Below are positions 45,538 through 53,961 of a DNA stretch of 64,000 bases, one piece after another. Below the pieces are notes generated by a model. That model searched no databases. It saw nothing but the letters and a program-made list of their open reading frames with translations, and had not been told where the DNA came from. The translations under genes were made by a program, and so were the position numbers. Within the stretch, counting starts at the first letter, position 1. The number at the start of each line of letters is the position of its first letter. The DNA is from Hyphomonadaceae bacterium TMED5 (GTDB lineage: Bacteria; Pseudomonadota; Alphaproteobacteria; Caulobacterales; Hyphomonadaceae): NCBI GenBank assembly GCA_002173095.1, contig NHBK01000005.1, positions 124,001 through 188,000 on the forward strand, written 5' to 3'.

Positions 45538-46086
45538 GTGCTCGGGACAATGCCGGAACTTACGGGAATGAAAAAACTGTCCGTCCTCATTGTGGAAGAC
45601 AACATCCACATGTTGAGGATTCTGGCGACCATGATCCGCGGGTTCGGCTTCGAAGAAGTCCATATGGTGCAAGACCCGGCCGAAGCGCTGGAAGTCATCA
45701 AAAACACGCCCATTGACCTGATGTTTGTCGATTACCGCATGCCCGTTCTCGATGGCATTGAGTTTACCCAGCTGGTACGCAATTCCGGCGACTCGCCTAA
45801 CCCTTATGTGCCGATCATCATGGTCACCGCGCACTCAGAACCCTCTAAGGTTCGTGCCGCGCGAGATGCAGGCGTTTCTGAGTTCTGCTGTAAGCCGATC
45901 AATGCACATACGCTCTATACGCGGATTGTTTCTGTGGTGAACAAACCCCGCGACTTCATCCGTGCGCCAAACTATTTCGGCCCGGATCGCCGTCGCCGTG
46001 ATGATCCGCACTATCGCGGCCCTGAACGCCGCCGCGATCGCATGGAAGATATTGAAGATCCGAAATCGGCTGATATCGGATTCTGA
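45538..46086 (+). CDS. CheY-like response regulator with arginine-rich C-terminal tail
   Basis: A 182-residue protein. A GTG start at 45538 has AGAAGG 9 nt upstream; ATG 45550 or 45568 are alternatives. The receiver domain has VLIVEDN, the phospho-acceptor Asp in LMFVDYRMPVLDG, and the conserved Lys in FCCKPIN. There is no HTH. After it comes a tail with two similar arginine-rich units, FGPDRRRRDDPHY and RGPERRRDRMED. Such RRs appear in alphaproteobacteria as single-domain signalling proteins; the tail may bind nucleic acid or a partner. No cognate kinase is adjacent. Confidence 0.85.
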   Translation: MLGTMPELTGMKKLSVLIVEDNIHMLRILATMIRGFGFEEVHMVQDPAEALEVIKNTPIDLMFVDYRMPVLDGIEFTQLVRNSGDSPNPYVPIIMVTAHSEPSKVRAARDAGVSEFCCKPINAHTLYTRIVSVVNKPRDFIRAPNYFGPDRRRRDDPHYRGPERRRDRMEDIEDPKSADIGF

Positions 46087-46094
46087 TAACGGCT

Positions 46095-46991
46095 CTAAGT
46101 TGGCCGCATAGCTGCGCGACGCATCTGCCGCTCATGACCTAAAGCATCCAGTGTGAAGATCACCAATGCCGTCCAGATGAAGGCGAAGGTGATGAGCCGT
46201 GTCGGCGTCAGCGTCTCACCGAAGCCAAGCCCTGTCAGGAATTGAAGGCTGGGCGCCAGATATTGCATAATGCCAATCGTTGAGAACCGCAGGCGCTTTG
46301 CACCCAGCGCAAACAGGATCAGCGGAATAGCCGATACTGGCCCGGCAAGGGCAAGCACCAGAAAGTCGCGGAGCCCTTCCCCCATAAAGGCACGGTCCTG
46401 CCCTGAGGTTGCAGCAAACCAGATCAGCACAGCTGGCAACAGGATCAGGACTTCGGCCGTTAGCCCCACGCGGCTATCGACCTGCACGCGTCGGCGGATC
46501 AATCCGTAAAAGGCAAACGAAAAACATAGAACCAGCGATACCCATGGCAGCTCGCCAAGAACGAATGTCTCGATGGCTACACCGGTCGCAGCAATAGCGA
46601 CTGCCCCCCATTGCAGAGGCCGCAAGCGTTCTGACAGAAAGATTGCGCCAATGCCCACATTCACGAGCGGGTTCATGAAATAGCCAAGGCTGGCCTGCAT
46701 GATGTGCGCATTGTTCACGGCCCAGATGTAAATCAGCCAGTTCAGCCCAATGACGAAAGACGACGCCATCAGCCAGAGCGCATTCCTGCTCCTGAACACG
46801 ACAGGCAGATCTCTCAATCGCCCGGCGATCGCCAGAAGCAACATACCCGTCGGTATGGACCACAGTATACGATATCCAAGGATGTCAGTTGGCGCGATGT
46901 GCTGGATGAATTTGAAATAGATCGGCATCACCCCCCACATGAAATAGGCGCTGATACCGGCGAAAAATCCCATGCGAACGTCTGGTGTCAT
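46095..46991 (-). CDS. rarD: RarD family EamA/DMT transporter
   Basis: A 298-residue protein with ten hydrophobic helices. RarD-specific motifs are FFAGISAYFMWGVMPIYFK, LNWLIYIWAVNNAHIMQASL, GYFMNPLVNVGIGAIFLSERL and IGIMQYLAPSLQFL. It belongs to the drug/metabolite transporter superfamily; the substrate is unknown. It meets the response regulator gene tail to tail, with 8 bp between. Confidence 0.92.
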   Translation of the reverse strand: MTPDVRMGFFAGISAYFMWGVMPIYFKFIQHIAPTDILGYRILWSIPTGMLLLAIAGRLRDLPVVFRSRNALWLMASSFVIGLNWLIYIWAVNNAHIMQASLGYFMNPLVNVGIGAIFLSERLRPLQWGAVAIAATGVAIETFVLGELPWVSLVLCFSFAFYGLIRRRVQVDSRVGLTAEVLILLPAVLIWFAATSGQDRAFMGEGLRDFLVLALAGPVSAIPLILFALGAKRLRFSTIGIMQYLAPSLQFLTGLGFGETLTPTRLITFAFIWTALVIFTLDALGHERQMRRAAMRPT

Positions 46992-47096
46992 CGCATTTCT
47001 CCTGTCGACGTTCGGATGTAAGGCATGTCGTCTGCGGAGAATACCTGTTTCTTGCTATTTCGTGCCGCAGAATTTCTAAAAACGATCCAACGAAAA

Positions 47097-47124
47097 ACCC
47101 CGCCCTTTTCGCAAAGGACGGGGT
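47097..47124 (-). terminator. Rho-independent terminator of yghU
   Basis: ACCCCG-c-CCTTT / AAAGG-a-CGGGGT stem with one internal mismatch and a 4-nt loop, followed by UUUUU on the minus strand; 24 nt past the stop. Confidence 0.8.
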
Positions 47125-47148
47125 CTTTAAAACAGTTTGGCGTGTGGC

Positions 47149-48012
47149 TTACTCGCCAATCTTATCCTGTGTCCTGGTGTCGAAATCGCTGGCATCGTGA
47201 CGCTCATGCAGCTGAGAAGACGGCTCACCGAACACACGGTTGACCATACGGCCACGTTTTACAGGCTCGCGCGCGCCGATTTCATCAGCCCAGCGAATGA
47301 CATTCGTATATTCATGCACAGACAGGAATTTTGCCGCGTCATACATGACGCCTTTTGCCATACCGCCATACCACGGCCAGATCGCCATATCAGCGATGGA
47401 GTATTCATCGCCTGCCATGAACTGGTTTTCTTTCAGGTGACGGTCCAGAACATCCATCTGGCGTTTCACTTCCATAGAGAAACGATTGATCGGATATTCC
47501 ATTTTGTATGGCGCATAGGCGTAGAAATGGCCAAAGCCGCCGCCCAGATATGGCGCAGAGCCCATTTGCCAGAACAGCCAGCTCAGCATTTCGGTGCGTT
47601 TGGCAGGATCTTTCGGAATGAATGCGCCGAACTTCTCTGCCAGATACATCAGGATAGAACCGGACTCAAAAACACGCTGATTGTTCGTCGTGTCCAGCAT
47701 AACAGGAATTTTGGAGTTCGGATTCAGCTCCACATAGCCGGAACTGAATTGATCGCCTTCGCCGATATTGATCAGCCAGGCGTCATATTCCGCGCCATCA
47801 AAACCCGCAGCCAGCAACTCTTCCAGAAGGATCGTCACTTTCACACCGTTCGGCGTGCCCAGCGAGTACAGCTGAATAGGATGTTTGCCCTTAGGCAGCT
47901 CTTTGTCGTGCGTGGCGCCCGCAATCGGTCGGTTGATGTTTGCAAAGCGACCGCCGCTTTCTGAATCCCAAGTCCAGACTTCCGGTGGCACATATTCGGT
48001 TTGGTCAGTCAT
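47149..48012 (-). CDS. yghU: Glutathione-dependent disulfide-bond oxidoreductase, YghU type
   Basis: A 287-residue GST-superfamily protein from the ATG at 48012 (GGGAG six nt upstream). YghU-type motifs: NINRPIAGATHDKELP, HPIQLYSLGTPNGVKVTILLEEL, NPNSKIPVMLDTT, FESGSILMYLAEKFG and GDEYSIADMAIWPWYGG. YghU/YfcG proteins reduce disulfides with GSH rather than conjugating electrophiles. It stands alone, with its own terminator. Confidence 0.93.
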   Translation of the reverse strand: MTDQTEYVPPEVWTWDSESGGRFANINRPIAGATHDKELPKGKHPIQLYSLGTPNGVKVTILLEELLAAGFDGAEYDAWLINIGEGDQFSSGYVELNPNSKIPVMLDTTNNQRVFESGSILMYLAEKFGAFIPKDPAKRTEMLSWLFWQMGSAPYLGGGFGHFYAYAPYKMEYPINRFSMEVKRQMDVLDRHLKENQFMAGDEYSIADMAIWPWYGGMAKGVMYDAAKFLSVHEYTNVIRWADEIGAREPVKRGRMVNRVFGEPSSQLHERHDASDFDTRTQDKIGE

Positions 48013-48135
48013 TCCCAGCTCCCGTGATTTTTCGGCCATCCTATGACCGTTTCGTACCGGGAGGAAATGGGGAGCGCCGATTGTCCATCAAGCGAAGAGA
48101 GCTTCAACTACGCGTGAAGCGGCGTGAGAATAAAA

Positions 48136-48164
48136 AAAACACCGGACCATCGGCCCGGTGTTTT
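48136..48164 (-). terminator. Terminator of the small membrane protein gene
   Basis: AAAACACCGG / CCGGTGTTTT, perfect 10-bp stem with a 9-nt loop; on the minus strand a U-run of eight follows. It lies 6 nt from the stop of the gene at 48171. Confidence 0.85.
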
Positions 48165-48170
48165 CTGAGA

Positions 48171-48563
48171 TCAGCTACGCTGAATTCTATGAAGGCTAAG
48201 CTCTTCAATCCCGTATCCGGGATCCTGAGCCAGCTTATGAAGGGCAAAGCCATTCAGGAAGCCAAACACCGTGATGAAGAAGGCTTCAAAAAGAGCGAGA
48301 TGCCCAATGTCAGCTTTGCCCATGACGATCATCGCAATGAACAGCGCATAGACTGGCAGCATAAGGTAGAAACTTATGCCTCCAATATAGCCGCCACGTT
48401 CAGTTACGAGCTCCCAGCCTGCTTCTGTCTTGTGCAGGACTGTCTCATAGAACAAAGTTTTACCGAGGTGGACCTGATCGGTCTCAACCTCAGAAGGGGG
48501 ATCGTTGCGCCACTGGCTGGTAAACCGGCCAAAATGGATCGCATCCCAAACAGATTTTATCAT
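48171..48563 (-). CDS. Small membrane protein of unknown function downstream of an FNR-type box
   Basis: A 130-residue protein I do not recognise. A soluble N-terminus (HFGRFTSQWRNDPPSEVETD, then LFYETVLHKTEAGWELVTE) precedes two hydrophobic helices (about 62-82 and 88-108) and a short cytoplasmic tail. It has no Cys. It carries a strong terminator and a TTGAT-N4-ATCAT box about 68 bp upstream, so it is probably induced under low oxygen. A role in anaerobic or microaerobic membrane function is inference. Confidence 0.6.
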   Translation of the reverse strand: MIKSVWDAIHFGRFTSQWRNDPPSEVETDQVHLGKTLFYETVLHKTEAGWELVTERGGYIGGISFYLMLPVYALFIAMIVMGKADIGHLALFEAFFITVFGFLNGFALHKLAQDPGYGIEELSLHRIQRS

Positions 48564-49127
48564 TGACGCGAACCTTTAAAGTTTATTGTCCCGATCCGGA
48601 TCGAATTTACCTCCCCGGACCGATTTGATATAGATCATAACTCAGCTATTTAAATATCGCAAAATGATTTTTTTATTCAATAAAAACAGTGCAAAACTGT
48701 CTTTTCCGCGATATTCAATATAGTCCGTATACAGACTTTAACGTTTGACGAGCGTTTTGTGACACTATGGTGACAAAACAAAAAAGTCAGGTATTTCAGT
48801 CGCATCGCGCTGAAAATTGCGTAAAACGGCCCGTTTTCACGGGTCGAAGCCTGAAAGTGTCGGGATAGCGGTTAATTTCCGCCACATATTGCGCCTGTCA
48901 GCCCGCTGAAAAAATGAATTTACCTCGGCAGATCAGGTCCGCCCCTATACACGCACAATAAGATCTAACAAGCTATAACACGCAGCACCGGCAATCGGTT
49001 CCAAGCAGAAAAATAAAGACCGATGCTCTTGCTAACTCGAATTTAACGAGGCGTAGATAAAAAGCATTTTTCTCTTTTAAGTGGTTTTTTTTGCGTTACC
49101 GTAACTTTACCATGCGGGAGCACAGAC
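48564..49127. other. AT-rich intergenic region with several dyads
   Basis: About 560 bp without a gene. Besides the FNR-type box it holds a 12-bp palindrome CGATCCGGATCG (48592-48603), a near-palindrome around GTATAC (48723-48736), and GTTTTGT...ACAAAAC arms around GTGACA direct repeats (48754-48779). Composition is more AT-rich than the flanks. Nothing else is recognised. Confidence 0.5.
48625..48638 (-). promoter_or_regulatory. FNR/FixK-type binding site
   Basis: TTGAT-ATAG-ATCAT, nine of ten matches to TTGAT-N4-ATCAA. Its centre is 68 bp upstream of the small membrane protein start, and a TAAATT -10-like hexamer lies about 25 bp further downstream, near class II spacing. Confidence 0.55.
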
Positions 49128-49538
49128 ATGACTATTAAATCGCTTACACTTCCAGTGACACTGATCTTGACCCCAGTTTGCGCCGCACAAACCACTTGTT
49201 TAGGTGCAAACTGCTCGCCCGTTGACACAATTGATCAGATGTACACGACCAATCTAACGCTTGGACACCTTTTGGCCGACATGGAGTACCAAAGCGAGCT
49301 TGAACGCGGCATTCTTACGAGTGAACGCGAGCAATGCTACGGCGCGTGCAGAATGGAATTTGAGGAAAACATGAACTCATGTCGAGTTGTATATGGCGGC
49401 GCCGGCAGCCCCTTGCCGGGATGGGTTCCAAACGATTATGGAACCGTGGACCATCAAAGTATGCAACAGTGTTTTGATGAAGCGAGAGCACGACAAGGGC
49501 GCTGCCTGTCGCCGGTTTATTCATGCAATGAGCAATAA
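49128..49538 (+). CDS. Cys-rich secreted protein of unknown function
   Basis: A 136-residue protein with a short signal peptide (cut about CAA/QTT). The mature part has eight Cys arranged as C-x5-C, then C-x3-C-x10-C, then C-x10-C-x6-C, suggesting four disulfides. It is periplasmic or extracellular. No family is recognised. GCGGGAG precedes the ATG. Upstream DNA is AT-rich and codon choice looks less GC-rich than the neighbours, hinting at late acquisition. A perfect 12-bp hairpin closes the transcript. Confidence 0.6.
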   Translation: MTIKSLTLPVTLILTPVCAAQTTCLGANCSPVDTIDQMYTTNLTLGHLLADMEYQSELERGILTSEREQCYGACRMEFEENMNSCRVVYGGAGSPLPGWVPNDYGTVDHQSMQQCFDEARARQGRCLSPVYSCNEQ

Positions 49539-49546
49539 TCCAGACG

Positions 49547-49576
49547 ACCTGACTGGCCTAACCCGGCCAGTCAGGT
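49547..49576. terminator. Perfect 12-bp hairpin between converging genes
   Basis: ACCTGACTGGCC / GGCCAGTCAGGT with a 6-nt loop, lying between the Cys-rich gene (ends 49538) and asd (ends 49583). There is no strong T-run on either strand, so termination may be Rho-assisted. Confidence 0.7.
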
Positions 49577-49582
49577 TGCTTA

Positions 49583-50641
49583 TCAGTCATTTGCCGCTGG
49601 CGGGATAAGCGTCTTCTCTGGCTTCACCACACCACGATTGAGCAGCTCTTCGGCGATCTGAACCGCATTCAACGCAGCGCCCTTACGCAGATTGTCTGAG
49701 ACACACCAGAACGCCATGCCGTGATCGACTGTCTTGTCCACGCGAATACGTGAGATGAATGTTGCCCATTCACCGACGCACTCAATCGGCGTCACATAAT
49801 TTTCTTCTTCAGCTTCACGCTTGTCGATCACCATAATACCCGGGCTTTCGCGCAGCAGGTTACGGCACTCTTCCTCGGTCATCGCACCCGCAAGCTCCAG
49901 ATGAACGGCCTCGGCATGGCCCACAAAAGTCGGCACCCGCACACAGGTCGCAACGAGCTCAATATCCGGATCGAGGATTTTCTTCGTCTCGACCGTCATC
50001 TTCCACTCTTCCTTGGTGAAGCCGTCATCCATGAAGTCATCAATCTGAGGGATAACATTGAATGCGATCTGCTTAGGGAATTCATGCGGCTCAGCTTCCT
50101 GGTTCACATAAATGCCTTTGGTCTGGTTCCACAGCTCATCCATGGCAGCGCGGCCCGCGCCTGATGTGGACTGATATGTCGCGACGACGACACGCTCGAC
50201 GCCCACTTTGTCATGGATCGGCTTAAGAGCCACAACGAGCTGAGCGGTCGAACAGTTTGGATTGGCGATGATGTTCTTCTCATCATACCCCATCACCGCA
50301 TCGGCGTTCACTTCCGGCACAACCAGCGGAACGAGCGGGTCCATGCGGAAGGCCGAAGAGTTATCAATGACGATACAATCCTGCAGCGCGATTTTCGGCG
50401 CCCATTCCAGCGCCATCGCGCTGTCCGTCGCCATAAAGCAGAGATCAATCGTGGAGAAATCGAACTGTTCGATGTCGTAGCATTTCAGCTCACGCTCACC
50501 GAAAGACACAGATCGACCAATGGAACGTCTGGACGCAACCGCAAAAACCTCATCCGCAGGAAACAGGCGCTCATCCAGAATATTGAGCATTTCCTGACCG
50601 ACATTTCCGGTGGCTCCGACAACAGCAACACGTAAGGCCAT
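49583..50641 (-). CDS. asd: Aspartate-semialdehyde dehydrogenase
   Basis: A 352-residue Asd from the ATG at 50641 (AGGAG seven nt upstream; the longer frame to 50782 is ignored). The NADP fold is VAVVGATGNVGQEM and the catalytic Cys130 is in NPNCSTAQ. Other motifs are YQSTSGAGRAAMDEL and the substrate-binding RVPTFVGHAE His. It makes the precursor of lysine, threonine, methionine and diaminopimelate. It is divergent from the NTF2-like gene, with 118 bp between. Confidence 0.96.
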   Translation of the reverse strand: MALRVAVVGATGNVGQEMLNILDERLFPADEVFAVASRRSIGRSVSFGERELKCYDIEQFDFSTIDLCFMATDSAMALEWAPKIALQDCIVIDNSSAFRMDPLVPLVVPEVNADAVMGYDEKNIIANPNCSTAQLVVALKPIHDKVGVERVVVATYQSTSGAGRAAMDELWNQTKGIYVNQEAEPHEFPKQIAFNVIPQIDDFMDDGFTKEEWKMTVETKKILDPDIELVATCVRVPTFVGHAEAVHLELAGAMTEEECRNLLRESPGIMVIDKREAEEENYVTPIECVGEWATFISRIRVDKTVDHGMAFWCVSDNLRKGAALNAVQIAEELLNRGVVKPEKTLIPPAAND

Positions 50642-50759
50642 GGCTCGCTCCTTTTTTAGACACTGGGAGGGCTGCAATACCGGAAAACTGATGCATTGCA
50701 AAATACTCTTGCAAAGGTCACCCGGATAGATGTTATCCGTATCGGACTGGGAGATCCGT

Positions 50760-51137
50760 ATGGAAAGTATTGAAGAGCTCATCGAACGCTATGTCGACTG
50801 CTATAATCGCGTCGATGTGGACGGCATGCTGGAATGCGTGACCGACGATGTGCGGTTCGAAAACATTTCCAATGCAGGCCAGTCCATGCAGCTGGAAGGC
50901 AAGGACGCGCTGGCTCAAGTCGCAGCCGCCAGCTCACAGGCCTTCACCTTCAGGCGTCAGCGCCTGATGAATGTCGTTTCTTCAGGTGAAAACGCGGCGG
51001 CTGAAGTCGAGTTTCAGGGCATTGCGGCGCTTGATCTGCCAAACGGGACCATGCAGGGCCAATCCGTTGAGCTCAAAGGCGCGAGCTTTTTCGAAGCGCG
51101 CGACGGCCTGCTCTCCCGGATCGTCGATTATTCCTGA
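50760..51137 (+). CDS. NTF2/SnoaL-like protein
   Basis: A 125-residue protein from the ATG at 50760 (GGGAG upstream). The fold pattern IEELIERYVDCYNRVDVDGM, then CVTDDVRFENIS, then SFFEARDGLLSRIVDYS is that of SnoaL-like ketosteroid-isomerase-type NTF2 proteins. These may bind small hydrophobic ligands or act as enzymes, but no specific reaction can be given. The gap to the next gene, usg, is 110 bp. Confidence 0.8.
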   Translation: MESIEELIERYVDCYNRVDVDGMLECVTDDVRFENISNAGQSMQLEGKDALAQVAAASSQAFTFRRQRLMNVVSSGENAAAEVEFQGIAALDLPNGTMQGQSVELKGASFFEARDGLLSRIVDYS

Positions 51138-51247
51138 TGCGGATGTTAGCAGCCACGTCAGAATGCTGCTAATGTTCTGTAATTGCTGATTTTATTCTTT
51201 TCAGAGCGCATATAATGCAAAACACTTCCCTTTGAAAGGGGAAATGC

Positions 51248-51523
51248 ATGAGTGCACACAAATCTGACTTTGAACGTCGCTTTTATGGCGAAGGCCTTCT
51301 GACCACAGAAATCCTCTATTACATGCCGGATTATCCGAAACTGCTTCAGAGTTTCACCTGGCAAACGCTGGACCGCGCACCAGAATTTGCGCGCCTCGCA
51401 CAGTTCCTGGACCATTGGCGCCGGGAGATCGAAGCGGTAATTCATTCCATCCGTATCGCGCATGCCGACTATATTGGCCCCTCCGGATGGAGAAATGCGG
51501 AGGAATTTTTCACGAAGAACTGA
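51248..51523 (+). CDS. usg: Usg family protein
   Basis: A 91-residue protein with family features [24 protein letters not shown], then [30 protein letters not shown]. Usg proteins are small, conserved in alphaproteobacteria and of unknown function, first noted near tryptophan-pathway genes. GGGGAAATGC gives a reasonable ribosome binding site. It is followed after 121 bp by the metallopeptidase-like lipoprotein gene. Confidence 0.85.
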   Translation: MSAHKSDFERRFYGEGLLTTEILYYMPDYPKLLQSFTWQTLDRAPEFARLAQFLDHWRREIEAVIHSIRIAHADYIGPSGWRNAEEFFTKN

Positions 51524-51644
51524 AATAAATTCAGCTGCAAAAACCTCATTTCTAAGATTGCAGCAATGTAATTCGCCTTTATTCTGCCTCGACTCGCCCG
51601 GGCTCGCCCGGACAATTAATTCCAGAGCACGGGGTGCTGAGAAT

Positions 51645-53354
51645 ATGAAAACCAAGCTCCTGAAGGTAAGCCAGAGCGCATTGGCCGCTGCCTTTCTCCT
51701 TGGCGCATGTAGTGGTGGCGGCGGTGGCGGCAGCAGCAACTTCACGCCGACACCAACGCCGACGCCTACAACCACGCCCTCTCCGGCTCCAACGCCAACA
51801 CCCACCCCGACGCCAACACCAACACCAACACCTACTCAGGCGTCAGTGACCATCTCAGGCACGATCACCTATGATTATGTGCCGAGCGATCCGGCAACGC
51901 GCGGCCTCGACTATGATAACACCGAAGTTCGCCCGGCGCGTGGCGTGACGGTTCAGCTGGTTGGCGGCTCTGGCGTCGGCGTTCTTGAGCGCACAAAGAC
52001 AAATGCGCTTGGCGAATATTCTTTCGATGTGTCTTCAAACACAGATGTTCGCATCCGCGCCCGCGCAGAAATTCTGAGCAGCGGCGGCCCGACATGGGAT
52101 GTCAGCGTCACAGACAATACCAACAGCAATGCCATCTACACGCTGTCAGGCTCCCTGACGACATCTGGCGGTTCAGATTCCACGCGCGACCTGCACGCTG
52201 ATTCCGGTTGGGGCGGCTCGTCCTACACCGGCACGCGTGCGTCTGCGCCATTTGCTATTCTTGATGCCGTCTATGATGCCGTAAACGCGGTTGGCACGGT
52301 CGACCCGAACGTCAACATGCCGGCGCTTGAACTGCGCTGGAGCGTCGACAATGTCCCGACCAGTGGTGATGTCACGCTCGGCCAGATTGGTACCTCGCAC
52401 TATAGCGGCGGCATCATCCACATTCTGGGCGCCGAAGATTCCGATACGGATGAATTCGACAGCCACGTTATCGTCCATGAATGGGGCCATTATTTCGAAG
52501 ACATTCTCAGCCGGTCTGATTCAATGGGCGGCAGCCACAGCCTCAGCCAGTCTCTGGACCCACGCCTTGCATGGGGCGAGGGCTTCGCGAACGCGCTGTC
52601 GGGCATTCTGCTGGATGATCCAATCTATACAGACAGCCTTGGCAACCGTCAGTCTCAGGGGTTTGATCTGGATGTTGAAAACGACAGCCCAGGCACGCCA
52701 GGCTGGTTCAATGAGGCATCGGTTCAATCCATCGTCTACGACGTTGCTGACTCTGCAGATGATGATGCCGACACACTCTCTCTTGGCTTCGGCCCGGTCT
52801 ATGATGTGCTGGTAGCAACCGATTACACCACCACGCCATACTTCATGACCATCTTCACTTTCCTGAATGAGCTGAAGAGCCAGAATCCGACCGATTCAAC
52901 GGCCATTGACGCGATCGCCAACTTCCAGGGCGTGAACGGAACAGGCCCGAACGGTGCAGGTGAAACCAATAGCGGCGGCTATGCAGACGGCCTGCCGGTT
53001 TACGCATCAGTGACGCCGGGCGGCCCTGCCGTGGAAGTGTGCTCGACCGATCAATTCGGCGACTACAACAAATATGGCGTTCGCACGCGTGTCGAAGTCA
53101 CCTTCCCGGATGCGGGTACCCGCACTGTCACCATGACGCAAAGCTCAGGCGATACGGGCACAGACCCTGACTTTATCGTCTGGCTAGAAGGCACGCCGAC
53201 GTTTGGCGGCCAGTCTGAAACTGTCGATTCCGAAACGGGAAGCTTCGCGTTCCAGGCAGGCACCTATGTCATCGACACCTATGACTGGCAGAACATCAAT
53301 GATGATGACACAGACAATACGACTGTCTGCTACGACTTCACGATTTCAAATTAA
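51645..53354 (+). CDS. Predicted zinc metallopeptidase lipoprotein with Thr-Pro linker
   Basis: A 569-residue protein from the ATG at 51645. It has a lipoprotein signal (LLGAC, lipid Cys22), a Gly-rich then (TP)n linker (34-64), and a carboxypeptidase-regulatory-like beta domain (about 66-170, [11 protein letters not shown]). A catalytic-like region has HEWGH at 278-282 and Glu312 in [11 protein letters not shown], i.e. HExxH plus a downstream Glu, as in gluzincins. The C-terminal ~110 residues resemble a pre-peptidase (PPC) domain. It is probably exposed on the cell surface or in the periplasm. The peptidase call rests on the zinc motif only. It is coupled to the next lipoprotein, 15 nt away. 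Confidence 0.65.
   Translation: MKTKLLKVSQSALAAAFLLGACSGGGGGGSSNFTPTPTPTPTTTPSPAPTPTPTPTPTPTPTPTQASVTISGTITYDYVPSDPATRGLDYDNTEVRPARGVTVQLVGGSGVGVLERTKTNALGEYSFDVSSNTDVRIRARAEILSSGGPTWDVSVTDNTNSNAIYTLSGSLTTSGGSDSTRDLHADSGWGGSSYTGTRASAPFAILDAVYDAVNAVGTVDPNVNMPALELRWSVDNVPTSGDVTLGQIGTSHYSGGIIHILGAEDSDTDEFDSHVIVHEWGHYFEDILSRSDSMGGSHSLSQSLDPRLAWGEGFANALSGILLDDPIYTDSLGNRQSQGFDLDVENDSPGTPGWFNEASVQSIVYDVADSADDDADTLSLGFGPVYDVLVATDYTTTPYFMTIFTFLNELKSQNPTDSTAIDAIANFQGVNGTGPNGAGETNSGGYADGLPVYASVTPGGPAVEVCSTDQFGDYNKYGVRTRVEVTFPDAGTRTVTMTQSSGDTGTDPDFIVWLEGTPTFGGQSETVDSETGSFAFQAGTYVIDTYDWQNINDDDTDNTTVCYDFTISN
51744..51836 (+). repeat. Thr-Pro codon repeat (linker of the metallopeptidase-like lipoprotein)
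   Basis: Alternating Thr and Pro codons over residues 34-64 with a few Ser and Ala; low-complexity DNA prone to slippage. It likely spaces the enzyme from the membrane. Confidence 0.85.
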
Positions 53355-53369
53355 AGGCGGAGACACTTC

Positions 53370-53921
53370 ATGACTTTTCGTACGACTTCTCTTCTTTCCG
53401 CCCTGTCCGTTCTCGCGCTGACAGCTTGCTCTTCCGGGCATGTTGCCACCGAAACAGCAGAAGCACCGCACACGCATGACCATAGCGATTATGCAAAACC
53501 GGGTGCTGCGGTCGAAATCTCAACCGATTATGATGGGTCAACCAACCCGTCGGACGTTGAGGGCTTCACCCTTACAGTTACTGAAGACTACGCTGCTGGC
53601 ACGCTGAATGTTTTGCTGGCGGCGGATGAAGCCCTCACAATGTATTCGGCAACCGAAGCCAGCTTCGATATGTCCAGCCCCGCGCCACATACAATGAATG
53701 TGGACCTGTCTTCGGCGGATCCTGGCATATATTATCTCAACGTCTTCATGACGGTTGAGCTTCCGGGCGGCGAAAGCATTCCGGCCGTTCGCGCCATCAC
53801 TATTCCAGTGGGCGATATGGACGAGCTGTCCTTCGAACCGGAAAGCGAGATGACGACGACACCCCTCGGCGAAAACATCATTGAGATGGAAGCCGAAGAG
53901 ACGATCACCACGAACGACTAA
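53370..53921 (+). CDS. Small lipoprotein co-transcribed with the metallopeptidase-like gene
   Basis: A 183-residue lipoprotein (signal ALTAC, lipid Cys20). A His-rich stretch follows (PHTHDHSDYA, about 33-42). The rest is strand-rich and acidic (AVEISTDYDGSTNPSDVEG, TLNVLLAADEALTMYSATEA, YYLNVFMTVELPGGESI), resembling an immunoglobulin-like fold. No family is recognised. The start is 15 nt after the preceding stop and a shared terminator follows, so the two form a unit, possibly enzyme plus periplasmic partner or inhibitor. Confidence 0.6.
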   Translation: MTFRTTSLLSALSVLALTACSSGHVATETAEAPHTHDHSDYAKPGAAVEISTDYDGSTNPSDVEGFTLTVTEDYAAGTLNVLLAADEALTMYSATEASFDMSSPAPHTMNVDLSSADPGIYYLNVFMTVELPGGESIPAVRAITIPVGDMDELSFEPESEMTTTPLGENIIEMEAEETITTND

Positions 53922-53926
53922 ACACC

Positions 53927-53961
53927 AAAGCTGCGCGAGTTATGGCTCGCGCAGCTTTTTT
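53927..53961. terminator. Terminator of the lipoprotein pair, overlapping the DUF817 stop
   Basis: AAAGCTGCGCGAG / CTCGCGCAGCTTT, 13-bp perfect stem with T-run; bidirectional, including the stop codon of the convergent DUF817 gene. Confidence 0.85.

Noticed and set aside
47137-48566. Two long plus-strand frames opposite yghU and the small membrane protein gene
   Set aside because: Antisense shadows; the minus-strand genes have terminators and good starts.
50642-50782. A 47-codon N-terminal extension of Asd
   Set aside because: The NADP-binding strand begins at the ATG 50641, which has a strong AGGAG site.
51744-51836. Short repeated units as a possible CRISPR or minisatellite
   Set aside because: They encode a Thr-Pro linker in frame within a clear gene; no spacers.
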